The position numbers were made by a program, and so were the translations under genes. This document shows positions 32,660 through 42,800 of a stretch of DNA of 64,000 bases, one piece after another. The notes under the pieces are model-generated. The model saw only the letters and a program-made list of their open reading frames with translations, searched no databases and was not told the DNA's origin. Position 1 is the stretch's first letter; each line of letters begins with the position of its first letter. Where the stretch lies: positions 8,206,837 to 8,270,836 of the forward strand of contig NC_091147.1 in assembly GCF_041381155.1 (NCBI RefSeq), in the 5' to 3' direction. This DNA is from Argopecten irradians (taxonomy: Eukaryota > Mollusca > Bivalvia > Pectinida > Pectinidae).

Positions 32660-35600
32660 CTGTTGAAAAGATGAAAGATGAAAAGATCAATCGAAAAATG
32701 CATGAACTAAAAAATACTGGTCACTGTGACCTAAATTTTACATGATTGTGTAGTGATCAACAACGAGCTTTAATGGCTATCGATAAAATAAGACATTTAA
32801 TATGACACTATTTGCAATATTTACTACCAAAGCACGATTTAATCTATGTATTCTACAAACTATTTTCATTGATACTAAAGGCTCACTATTGGAAAATCTC
32901 TCTTCTTTGAATATCAAAGGACAAGATCATTGCAGAACAATATACATCCATCACCAAAGGACTAAACTACTTGTCTACTTGTTCTTGCAGACAAGAGTCT
33001 TCAGTTATGCTATGACAGTCCAGGGGTGGATATAGGCAACAGTGACAGTAACCCCTGGGATATCAAGGATGTATGAGAGAATGATTGAATATTTACCTTT
33101 TTTGTCTCTGGAGGTTTACCAAATGACAAAAGTCCTACAGTGTGTGATTCTGTCCTGATCTCAGTGTCTGTAAATTCTCCTTCTTCTACTTCACTTACAC
33201 CTGAAACAGATAGCAACACTGTTAAAACAAACACAAAGCAAAAAGGAGGGATAGTATACTTGAAATTGTTTGCTATTCAAAATTTGGACACTTCTAAATT
33301 TTAGAAGTAAAAGATAAAGGCAAAACAAATTCATTGACATTCTGGTTGGGTGATCAGATTAACTTAACAGCCAATGTCATTTAAGGATGGACTCCCATGT
33401 ATGTGGCGTGTAGTGTGTGAAGTGCAGGTGTGTTTTGGACTTTTGTGTTGTGTGTGAAGTGCAGGTGTGTTTTGGACTTTTGTGTTGTGTGTGAAGTGCA
33501 GGTGTGTTTTGGACTTTTGTGTTGTGTGTGAAGTGCAGGTGTGTTTTGGACTTTTGTGTTGTGTGTGAAGTGCAGGTGTGTTTTGGACTTTTGTGTTGTG
33601 TGTGAAGTGCAGGTGTGTTTTGGACTTTTGTGTTGTGTGTGAAGTGCAGGTGTGTTTTGGACTTTTGTGTTGTGTGTGAAGTGCAGGTGTGTTTTGGACT
33701 TTTGTGTTGTGTGTGAAGTGCAGGTGTGTTTTGGACTTTTGTGTTGTGTGTGAAGTGCAGGTGTGTTTTGGACTTTTGTGTTGTGTGTGAAGTGCAGGTG
33801 TGTTTTGGACTTTTGTGTAGTGTGTGAAGTGCAAGTGTGTTTTGGACTTTTGGGAGGCTGCAGTATGTTTGTGTTTTGCCTCTTTGTAATATCGGAACCC
33901 TTTTTTAACTGATCATGAATATATACATGCCCAAACATCAATAAGTGTAAATTTTGGCATATGAAAGAGTTCACTAAAGCTGCAGGGTTAAAATATCATA
34001 ATGCACATTTTAGAAGTTAACTTAGCAAAACAAAATTCACCCGCAAATACATCTATGTTTACAAGAGTTTTGGAGTGAAAATGATATTTTTGTACAGTTG
34101 TTTTATTTTAGTTTCTTTATTGGGGCAGGGCTGTTGTGGCCGAGTAGTTAAGATGTCCTGAAATATAACCACAAGCCATTCACTTCTAGGTTGTAAGTTC
34201 AAACCTCATGTGGGGCAGTTGCCAGGTACAGGTTGGTGGTTTTTCTCCAGGTACTCCGGCTTACCTTCACCAACAAACCTGTCATATCCTTAAATGACCC
34301 AGGCTATTAATAGGATGTTAAACTAATAAAACCAAACCAAACTTCATTGGGTGTTTTAGTAGACTTTTTATAATAGATATTTGATACTTACCAAAGTTGT
34401 GAGCTATCAGTAGAGCACAGTGTGATGTACCAGGCTTGAACCGAATAAACCCGAGTTCGTGATGCATTGGCTTCATGGTCTTAGAATTTCTCGAAAAGAA
34501 ACTGTAAGAAAATAACAATCTTTTTTACTTATATAAGATAGCAATAACAACAAAAAAAGTGTCTGTATTCTACTCGCATACACTAGGGTACTTCTTGGTC
34601 TCCTATTTTTCTGAATGATGTCTCTTCTACTTTAAGATCTGCCAGATGTTCAAAGAATGATTAGCTTAATCACATTATTAGTGAAATTTTTATTTCTCAT
34701 ATGTTGCAAAATTTGTGTTTATAATTAATTAAGCAAGTACATGTAAGTAAAGCATGGAGTTGTTAGGATCCTGATAGAATTTGTACTGTTAGAAATTATT
34801 TTTATCTTGCTTTGAAAATTGTCGTTAAATTGTGATTATCTTAATCAGTTTTTGAACTTATTGGTTTTTTCACATTGTCCTTTTGTCACTATCCTTCCAT
34901 ATAGTTATATAAGATATATGTAATTAATACATTAATCCATCTGCACTATGCTTGATTTTAACTCCACTTATTTTCACTTTCATAAATGACATTGCTTTAT
35001 TTCCAACTTTAATTTTGAGTATGTTCTTTATCAACATAGGTTTTATCTCTCATTTAAGTAAATCCTTTTGGACTGCCTATTCATCTCATTTCATTTCTGT
35101 ACAATAATTACATCAAATGTAAATTAACCAATATCTTTTACAGGATTGTATTTTTAAATGTATAAAGTCTTAAGTAAAGTCCAACATCTATGTGCCGTAT
35201 TTTTCACGCGAATCAAGATGAGTTTTTAATATGTTATTCATCATCAAAATTTACCAACTTTTTGAAAATTACAGTACTTTCAATGCATAGGTTTTAATTT
35301 TACATGTACAAATAAGAGCTGAAAATGAATTTTGGCAGTACTGCCAAAAATAATTTATTTACATCAATAGTGAAGTGAAATGAGTACATACAGTCAGACC
35401 ATGAAGCCAAATTGTGGTCTACAATTTCATTACACATTTTTACAATGTTATTAGTAATTGTAAAGTGATTTCTGCAGGTATGTTTCCATGTAAACATATT
35501 TAAGGCATGAAAACAACAATTTTACAGTACAAAATTTCTGTGTTATAACTAACGTTTATAAGTCATCTGAAGCAATTTGAATGATTTTTACAGCTTTATT

Positions 35601-38212
35601 CATCAAACCTTATGGTTTTTAATAGATTAACGATGAAAAAATAGCACGTCAAAATTTTCGCCCAGTTACGACACATATAACTTTAAGCAAAGTCCAAGAT
35701 CAATTTTGTCAGACATTATATACAATGTGTAAATATGATTTGATTGGAAAGATAAACAGATTAAATTCAATATGAATTTCCAGTATAACTAGGAAAACAC
35801 CTGTTTGTGTTTAACATCCTATTAACAGCTATAATCATTTATATATCTATGCTGAAGAGGTTAAGGAAAGCCAAAGTACCTGGAGAAAAACCACCAACCT
35901 ATATTTAATACATGACAACATCCTCGATACTCCATGGGTTCCGATCACTTATGATCCCTACACCCCTGGACAATCTTATAGTAGAATTGAAGGCAGCTCA
36001 GCGGAAAACAGCTGAAACCAATCACAGAACTGCAAATGTTTCCTTTGAAGACTACAGAGAGCGACGTCCAACATCAAAGCCACACAGCCAACCACAGTGT
36101 ACTGTTATACAGCTCTTTTGATGTACATCAAATGACTTAATTACCTGTTTTGTTCTGTTGGCTCCAATTTTACTATGAGGTAGTCCAGGAGTGTAGATAT
36201 CGTTAGTGATTGGTGTTACCGATAGGTAACGGTAATGTAGTGGAACGTCGGTTTCGTACCCAGTTGGTGACTAGAAGCGCCGCGGGGTAGTGACCTGTGC
36301 AATATTATGGGATGAACGGCATGGCGAAAAGGAAAACAATTATGGGACGCTGAGAAGAGTAAAGTTGGGGTTTGATAAACTTCCTAACTATGGGAAATAA
36401 TCGTTGGTGCACAGGTTATTTGTACCTATAAGGCACTAACTGTTGATAACGTCTAGTAATGAAGTAACACAGGTAGGCTCGTTATATTTGAATATTGATG
36501 TCGGTATTGGCCAAGCATTGCTGGAAGCCTGCGGTATATACTACCTGGAATGTGAATTTGTTACAGCGAACTGTTCTATAAATGTGTGCTTTTAGCGTTA
36601 CATACCTCGTGCGTTATATATATGTGTATGCTGTATAATCACTGGCGACTGATGGTCCACCACAATCAGAACCCCTGGAGTATGGCGGATGACAGCTACC
36701 CACATGGGATTCAAAGTTGAAACCATGGCAGAGGTAGATGGCTAGTGGTAACTTGTCAGGTTCTTGACCACTCAGGCCACTACGACCTCCATGGAAACAC
36801 AGGAAGAATTTTGGTTCCAATGCGTAACCCCCACTTAGCCATATAGGAGGATAAAATCTATAGAACATTTCACAATATGCTTTAAGTGTGACTTTACATA
36901 CAACTTCATTCCTTACCTAAACTGGATGTTGGGTTGTCCTACATGACTAAATGTCAATTCCTCGGTATAAGTGAAGTCTTTGATGGTGGGATATTTTCCA
37001 ACACCATCGCCTTTCCATTTTCCAAGTAACCATGACAATGGCTTTATCATATCATGTACTTCAGGTCCTGTAATACAGAAAATTATAACCATGTAAATAT
37101 TACTAAATCACAAAACTAACTAAACAGGATGATATCTGTAACAAATGTGGATATTTTTGTAACTCGGATCCCAGTTTCCCATTTTCATCAACGCAATTTC
37201 TTACTTCAAACGTCTTCCATAGGAACCAGAAGTTGAATTATAGAATTTAGATTCCTTCTGTTGTGTCTGGTTAACTGTTCTTTGATGTTAATCAAGCCCT
37301 CACCTCTTTGATGATTTATTTTAATACTATGGATTAGATTTTGCTGTATTCCAGATTGAGTTAATTTCCACTAAAGTAAATACCCTTGGCATAATAATAA
37401 AAGATTACCTGTGTACTCCTGTTCCTCCACCAACAAATATTTCTCACCATGAACGAGTATCAAAGAGGAGATAGCAAAATTTTCTCCCCACGAAGATAAA
37501 AACTAATAGACAAGTACCAAACATAAATTCTGTGTACTGGCTTGCATACTATATTACCCAGATAACTCTTGATTGTTTTGGATCATATTTTTCTACGCAT
37601 TATAGAAATAGTATGCCTGTCGATAGCAAAATTTTCTCCCCACGAAGATAATCAACTAATAGACATGTATACAGTACATAAATTCTGTACCTGGCTTGCA
37701 TACTATATTACCCAGGTAACTCTTGATTGTTTTGGATCACTCTCTTTTTCTACGCATTATAGAAATAATATGCCTGTCTTTATACAGTTAAAATACATCT
37801 TGGTGCAGTTAAGTTTACTTAAAATTTTTTTCCATAATCCTGAGTTGGATGATATTCAATGGAAATGAAGTAAAATGTACATCAATCACTCACTATACAC
37901 ATGTGAATAAGTCAATTATCATTATACCCTATACATGTATATTAATATCTCTTATGCTAAAAATTTCAAAGCTCAAACAATTTGTTGCGCAAAATGTTAT
38001 GATATACTATATTTTGTGAATATTAATAATCCATTAAATTTTGCCTGTCATGCATTAAATTGAATTATATGTATGACCTCTTGTTATACACAATGTGAAT
38101 CTGAATATAAAAAAAAAATTGAATTGAAAACTACAATTTGGTTTATCAATGAATAGTGATAACAACAGTGAATATGGATGACTTTCAATAACTTACCACT
38201 ATCAGCTGACAT
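32540..38212 (-). CDS. THAP4-like: Nitrobindin (THAP4 C-terminal-domain type), complete gene
   Basis: Nitrobindins are 10-stranded beta-barrel heme proteins that bind NO and isomerise peroxynitrite; in human the domain is the C-terminal part of THAP4. Five coding exons on the minus strand (38197-38212, 36917-37067, 34392-34501, 33097-33200, 32540-32659) all have GT/AG borders and matching phases, and give exactly 166 residues. The start MSADSG is followed by KPLSWLLGKWKGDGVGKYP, which is the family motif GxWxGxGxGxYP (residues 21-32). HELGFIRFKPG follows at about 70-80, EVEEGEF near 96-102, and the end is TPMTEHLRVTYKKVTL. His156 matches the conserved proximal heme ligand (PMTQHL in human). 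No THAP zinc finger precedes it, so this is a stand-alone nitrobindin, as in plants and bacteria. Non-coding exons lie upstream, and the gene shares its promoter region with CDC20. Confidence 0.95.
33097..33200 (-). CDS. THAP4-like: Nitrobindin coding exon 4
   Basis: Follows ATCTGTTTCAG. Encodes GVSEVEEGEFTDTEIRTESH, then TVGLLSFGKPPETKK. The donor is GTAAAT, phase 0. Confidence 0.93.
33356..33900. repeat. 37-bp minisatellite inside a dispersed repeat (nitrobindin intron)
   Basis: About 12 nearly perfect copies of a 37-bp unit (GTGTGAAGTGCAGGTGTG, TTTTGGACTTTTGTGTTGT) lie at 33418-33850. The flanks, TAACAGCCAATGTCAT with GGACTCCCATGTATGTGG on the left and TTGGGAGGCTGCAGTATG on the right, match the repeat at 13616-14105, so the array is an expansion of one internal piece of that repeat. 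Because 37 is not a multiple of three, three units make 111 bases, which explains the long minus-strand pseudo-frames of 156 and 197 codons with a 37-residue period. Confidence 0.85.
34126..34341 (+). mobile_element. tRNA-derived SINE
   Basis: The head GTGGCCGAGTAGTTAAGATG resembles a tRNA A box region and GTAAGTTCAAACCTC a B box. The body TGGGGCAGTTGCCAGGTAC, TTTTTCTCCAGGTACTCCGG and the tail AGGCTATTAATAGGATGTTA are shared with the copy at 40888-41080. It lies in a nitrobindin intron, on the opposite strand. Confidence 0.8.
34392..34501 (-). CDS. THAP4-like: Nitrobindin coding exon 3
   Basis: Follows TTTTCTTACAG. Encodes FFSRNSKTMKPMHHELGF, then IRFKPGTSHCALLIAHNF; matches KPMHxExGFIRLKPxTNxVA of THAP4. 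The donor is GTAAGT. Confidence 0.93.
35915..36125 (+). repeat. CTCGATACTCC dispersed repeat, near-complete copy
   Basis: Runs from ACATCCTCGATACTCC through CACCCCTGGACAATCTTATA, AACCAATCACAGAACTGCAA and CAACCACAGTGTACTG to TTTTGATGTACATCAAATGA, about 210 bp. Fragments occur at 22786-22926 (paired), 33010-33075, 38470-38600, 40745-40870, 41085-41220 and 47309-47620. The 69-codon frame in it is not a gene. Confidence 0.7.
36640..36835 (-). mobile_element. tRNA-derived SINE, rearranged head
   Basis: On the minus strand GTGGCCTGAGTGGTCAAGAA (A box-like), then TTTGAATCCCATGTGGG (B box and start of body) match the SINE head at 40888-41080. The part downstream is mixed with a CCCCTGGAGTATGG piece of the CTCGATACTCC repeat. 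Confidence 0.55.
36917..37067 (-). CDS. THAP4-like: Nitrobindin coding exon 2
   Basis: Follows TGTATTACAG. Encodes GPEVHDMIKPLSW ... SHVGQPNIQF, including the GxWxGxGxGxYP motif. The donor is GTAAGG. Confidence 0.93.
37469..37783. repeat. Tandem duplication, ~155 bp x 2, in a nitrobindin intron
   Basis: GATAGCAAAATTTTCTCCCC through GTAGTATGCCTGTC-like sequence is present twice in direct order (37469-37621 and 37622-37783) with few differences. A recent local duplication; the plus-strand frame across it is spurious. Confidence 0.8.
38197..38212 (-). CDS. THAP4-like: Nitrobindin coding exon 1 (16 bases)
   Basis: ATG at 38210-38212, encoding MSADS plus one base, then GTAAGT. The exon probably begins at 38264 after TTGACAG, giving a 52-base 5' UTR part. 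Confidence 0.85.
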
Positions 38213-38469
38213 CCTTTAGAGCCTAAGCTGTTCCTTCGAGACAATTTTTGAATAGGAATTACCTCTGTCAAGAAGAAAAAATGGACACATCTTTATTCAA
38301 ACAGTAAAGACCATAATGTTAGATGAATAGCACAAGACATGTTTAAAACATTAGGTCATGTTGTTGGCTTTAAAAAATCGGTATCATCAATATTCCAGTG
38401 ATTTCTATTACTGTTGTTATATCCACATACCCCTTGATTATATCACAGTAAACTATTCAATTAGGCTAT

Positions 38470-38600
38470 TCAATTCTTTTGATGCACATCAAAAGACCAA
38501 ACTACCTGTCTCATGTGTTGTTGCACATAGAACCTTCAGGTTTGCCATGACATAGTCCAGGAGTGGATATTACAATAAATTATTGTAACCCCTGCAGAGT
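38470..38600 (-). repeat. CTCGATACTCC repeat fragment
   Basis: ATGCACATCAAAAGACC at the left and AGTCCAGGAGTGGATATTAC, AATAAATTATTGTAACCCCTG to the right are the repeat in reverse orientation. It lies in the 5' UTR intron of the nitrobindin gene. Confidence 0.55.
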
Positions 38601-39073
38601 ATCTGAAGTAATCATCACAAGTAAATTAATAAGAGCGCAGTCTGAAAGTATTTTTTCTGTTTCTTGAGACCTTCTTAATGTTGAAAATCACCTAGCGTGT
38701 GCCATGCATGTATAAAGAAATTATAGGCAAATGATAAACACAAACATATATGACAAAATAAAATGAGGAGAATTTAAGTGTTAACATTGGCATTTTCGTA
38801 GCTGTCGAGACATTATTAATACAATAAAGCGGAAGACGTACACAGTCATCAAGCTGTCAAGTGACCAACAGAAAAATGTGTTTGTGTTTGCAAAGTACGA
38901 TAGGTAATTAGCTGTATTCCACAATATAAAACCAATGCTCAACAAAATCTATGCTTCGAAATCGTCAACGCGATGTTTTTTGTCGGTTATAATCCAGTTT
39001 TAACACATGACAATTGATTAAGCAATCAGAAACTGACCATAATCAATGAAGCAAAACTCAAAATATCACTTAC

Positions 39074-39203
39074 AATTTTAACCATGGGCGCCGCCATTGA
39101 AACAATATTAACCAATGAACATAGAGCTTCACTCGATACTCCGGACTTTTAGTTTAGATCACGTGATGTAAACGCGCTCTCTTTTGAAGTGGAAACAGAA
39201 AAG
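39074..39203. promoter_or_regulatory. Putative bidirectional promoter, nitrobindin and CDC20
   Basis: Minus strand: a first exon containing ATGGCGGCGCCCATGG ends at 39074 with GTAAGT; joined to the next exon it gives only a short upstream ORF (MAAPMVKIR, stop). Plus strand: a non-coding exon ends AACAGAAAAG|GTGAGC at 39203 and should join the acceptor TTTGCAG before 39675. Between them are CCAAT at 39112-39116, the palindrome TCACGTGA at 39159-39166 (E-box CACGTG), and TTTGAA at 39183-39188 preceded 4-5 bases upstream by CGCGC. The last pair resembles the CDE/CHR element that controls human CDC20 and other G2/M genes. Transcription starts are inferred. Confidence 0.5.
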
Positions 39204-39683
39204 GTGAGCGGTCTATGTCCGATTCTTATCGATCTTTTTGCAAAATTTGGTAAAGTAATCTTTCTCAGAAATGGTTTTTTTTTATTATAAGCTTCCCATG
39301 GAAAAATAAGTGTCTTTCTGATTCGCGAGAATGTTGCATAATTACTTTAACTAAACAATCCGTTTCGAATTTTTTTCTGCACATGGATCTGCATGATCAG
39401 TGATGAATGTTTATTCCTTTTTATAGTCCAAACATGTCATCATTATAAGCCTGTGACTCTTAATTGATCAACTGCATTTTCAAACAGACTATTCGACATT
39501 GATTAAAAGAAAATCAAGAGATGTATACCATGTACTATGGATCGACATGCATGTTCATTTTTCCAAAATTGAAGTTTTTTATCAAATCATGATTGACATG
39601 CTACTCTGCTGTATGATATTCGAAATTACAAAATTAGTGCAGGTTCTCCTACCATGTGGTATAATAATTTGCAGATCTGAAGA

Positions 39684-39822
39684 ATGTCGCAGTTCCAGTT
39701 CCATAGCATGGTGTCTGAGGTGACACGGATGGATGGGGAAATTAAAAAAGGACCAAAGATGAGATGGCAGAGGAAGGCTGAGGAATCTGGAGTAACTTAT
39801 CTCCAAGTAGGAGCAGAGCCAA
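39684..39822 (+). CDS. CDC20: CDC20 coding exon 1
   Basis: ATG at 39684 lies ten bases after the acceptor TTTGCAG (39675 first exon base). Encodes [31 protein letters not shown], the usual CDC20 start with a conserved RWQRK. The donor is uncertain: GTGTGT at 39823 gives the phase needed by exon 2, whereas the better-looking GTAACT at 39792 does not. A transposon begins at 39840, 17 bases past the chosen donor. Confidence 0.8.
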
Positions 39823-42800
39823 GTGTGTATATCAATAGTTAACGTGACGCTACCCAATTTGGAACGCTACCCAAAATGAAACACTTTTAAAATATGTGAT
39901 ACAGAATTTTCAGTTTACAATCTAAACTAACAATAACAGTCCTGAACAAAAATTAAGATGCTGACTAATAACTGTGACAATTTTAATATGTCATTTTCTT
40001 TCCAGTTGCTTATTATCTGTATTTAAAAATGAAAATAATGAAATTTTGAAAAACTCTGGGACACGACTTTGTGCGACAACCCTTAAAACACCATACATTT
40101 TAAAATAAGAAAAAATAAATGCTGAATGGAATATTTTTGAAAGACATGTGACTTGAATAAACAAAAAATGTTTTAACTTTCTTTTAATGAATTCAAACAT
40201 TTTTTATCATGCCTGGGCATTTATTAATCAAACTTTATTTAGGAGGTGTTCCATTTTAGGTACTCAAACCTGCTGAAACACAGGGCTGGACCGGGCATGC
40301 TTCTAAGCTCTGTATTTATAAATATATGCACTGCTGACAAGTAAACAAATCATGAAATTAATAATAAAAGCATCTATTTGTGGAATGTTAAGAAAAAAAT
40401 CTGGATTCAACCACAAGTAAGAAATTTTTTACAATTATCTTCAAAAAGTGTTTCAATTTGGGTAGCGTCACGTTATACATGTTATATTATGGTATTCGCT
40501 CAGTTGACATCGTTGGTAAGCTAAGGCTAGCTTGTGGAGATGTATTAAAGTTTCTTCAAACAATGGCATAGTGTACTCCTTACGCGTACTATGGACATCC
40601 GGTTGCTTAAAATAATGTATATACAGTCATTTCATTAACATTGAATCCTTTTCCGCTGCTAAGGAAACAGGAGATATATATATACACAATGTTACTTAAT
40701 CTCGTAGTATTGGACCATCCAAGGGTTACTACATATACATGTATGACTGTCGTTATATCTTCTCCTGGACTATACTTTAAAATAATGTCATAGTCAAACT
40801 GAAGGTAACAGAAGACACTTGAAATTTGATCATTTGATGTACATAAAGAAAATCTAGTAACAGTATTCTATGGTTGAATGTGTGGCTTTGAAGGTGGGCG
40901 AGTGGTTAAGATGTCCCGACATATTACCACAAGCCCTCCACCTCTGGGATGCGGGTTCGAATCCCATGTGGGGCAGTTGCCAGGTACTGACCGCTGGCCA
41001 GTGGTTTTTCTCCGGGTACTCCGGCTTTCCTCCACCAACAAACCTGGCACGTCCTTACATGACCCTGGCTGTTAATAGGATCTAGTAACAGTATTCTATG
41101 GTTGAATGTGTGGCTTTGAAGTTGGGCGTCATTCTCCCTGTAATCTTCAAAGGAATTCTAGTAGCTCTGATTCATTGGTCAATTTTTTAATCCCGAATTG
41201 CCTTCAGTTTTACTCTAAGTTGTCCAGTAATATTGAACTTAGTAATCAACTTAAGCCTTCATGTGCCCGACTCTTCACTAAACTTGATAAACAACAGTCA
41301 CTTGTTGGGGAACTTCTATTTATCATACTTAATCATTATCCAGCTAGGGTGAATTTCACAATTACCAAAAGATACATCCCCTGGTTCATGCTTGACCATA
41401 TGGTGTGTATTGTATATGGACACTTCACTCATCCACCACTGATTTTTTTTATTCATGAACTAATCTAGCCTTTGAATTGGAAGGTCAAATGCATGCATCT
41501 TTCATTAATCAAATGTGAATGCATATGTTATTACTGGTTTGATTGTAAAATGGTTAAAAAAAATGTAAATAATGCAGCTTTTGCTAATTGATTTACAGGG
41601 CTTTTTCTAGGGTTTTTTTTTGGGGCTGATAAAATATCCATGAAATGTATGCCAAATTACAGTTACTCCTTGCAATTTCCTTCCCAATTTGCCAAATTCT
41701 GTCCCTAAATAAGTTAAAAAGGCCTCCCTTCCCAATGAAGATTTTTTATAAAAAAATATATAAAAATTACTTTTTGTGTCCAGATCTATCTATATTATCA
41801 TATTAGGTCATGCAATTTACTACATATAGTAATACTTATATTTCTTCATTGATTTTATATACCGGGTAGTTGTACAAGTGAAGTGTTGCAAATTAATTGT
41901 TTTAACATGTATAATAAATTATTTTATACTGCTGGAATCTGTTTGTGTAGAACAAAACTTGAAATTCACCTTTACAATTTTGTTAAATTTCTTGTATTCA
42001 ATAGGAGGTCCCCTGTCTCCATGGAAACCAAGATCTGCCAAGACACCATCTGGCATAACTCCTAAGACACCTCTTTCACCAAGTAAAACTCTCATTCCTT
42101 CATCAAATAAAACTCCAGGCAAGTCGACTCAGCCCCAGGGGAAACATCCATCAAAAACACCCAACAAGACGCCTGGCAAACAACCACAGCCAAAACAGGA
42201 CAGGTATCATTTCCTATCATATTGCATTCTTCTTAGTTGTACATTAGAAACTCATCATGGTACGTATACCAGTACTGAGGCCAGAGGTTTTTCTTCCAGC
42301 TCTTGTTCTTGATTATCCCAGACTGTTGGCTGTGATGTTTGAGTGATTAACATGTCCCAACATATCTAAATACCACAAGCCCTCAACCCCAGGGTTTTGA
42401 GTTTGAATACCTTGTGGGACAGTTGCTGGGTACTTACTGCTGGTCAGTTGTTTTTCTCCAGTTACTCCAGCTTATCTCTACCTATCAACCTGGCACATCC
42501 TTAAATGATCTTGGCTAAACTGACCAAATTATGATGTTGAAATATATAGAGACCCTAAACAACTGGTAATGTAATGTTTTTTAGAAACAATGATTTTATT
42601 CTTTAATACAAGTACAATTTTATCATCTATTACAAGTTCTCTTGACTATTATAAAAAAAAAATCTGAATGCTGATGATAATAATTCTGTTACATATCGTT
42701 TGAAGGTTTATTCCAAATCGATCCACAACAGACATTGACATGAGCCACTACGCAATGATGAACGACAAAAATGATGAGAACACACCACCCCCTAAAACTG

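Noticed and set aside
33364..33974. Two long minus-strand frames (156 and 197 codons) with HTQHKSPKHTCTS repeats
   Set aside because: They come from a 37-bp non-coding minisatellite whose three frames are all open; the period of 37 residues equals three units. No start context, splice support or domain.
40888..41080. A functional tRNA gene
   Set aside because: A- and B-box-like motifs are present but no acceptor stem or anticodon arm folds; the downstream body and copies at 34126 and 42325 show it is a SINE.
41106..41468. 120-codon plus-strand frame
   Set aside because: Starts inside the CTCGATACTCC repeat, lies in CDC20 intron 1, and has no conserved features.
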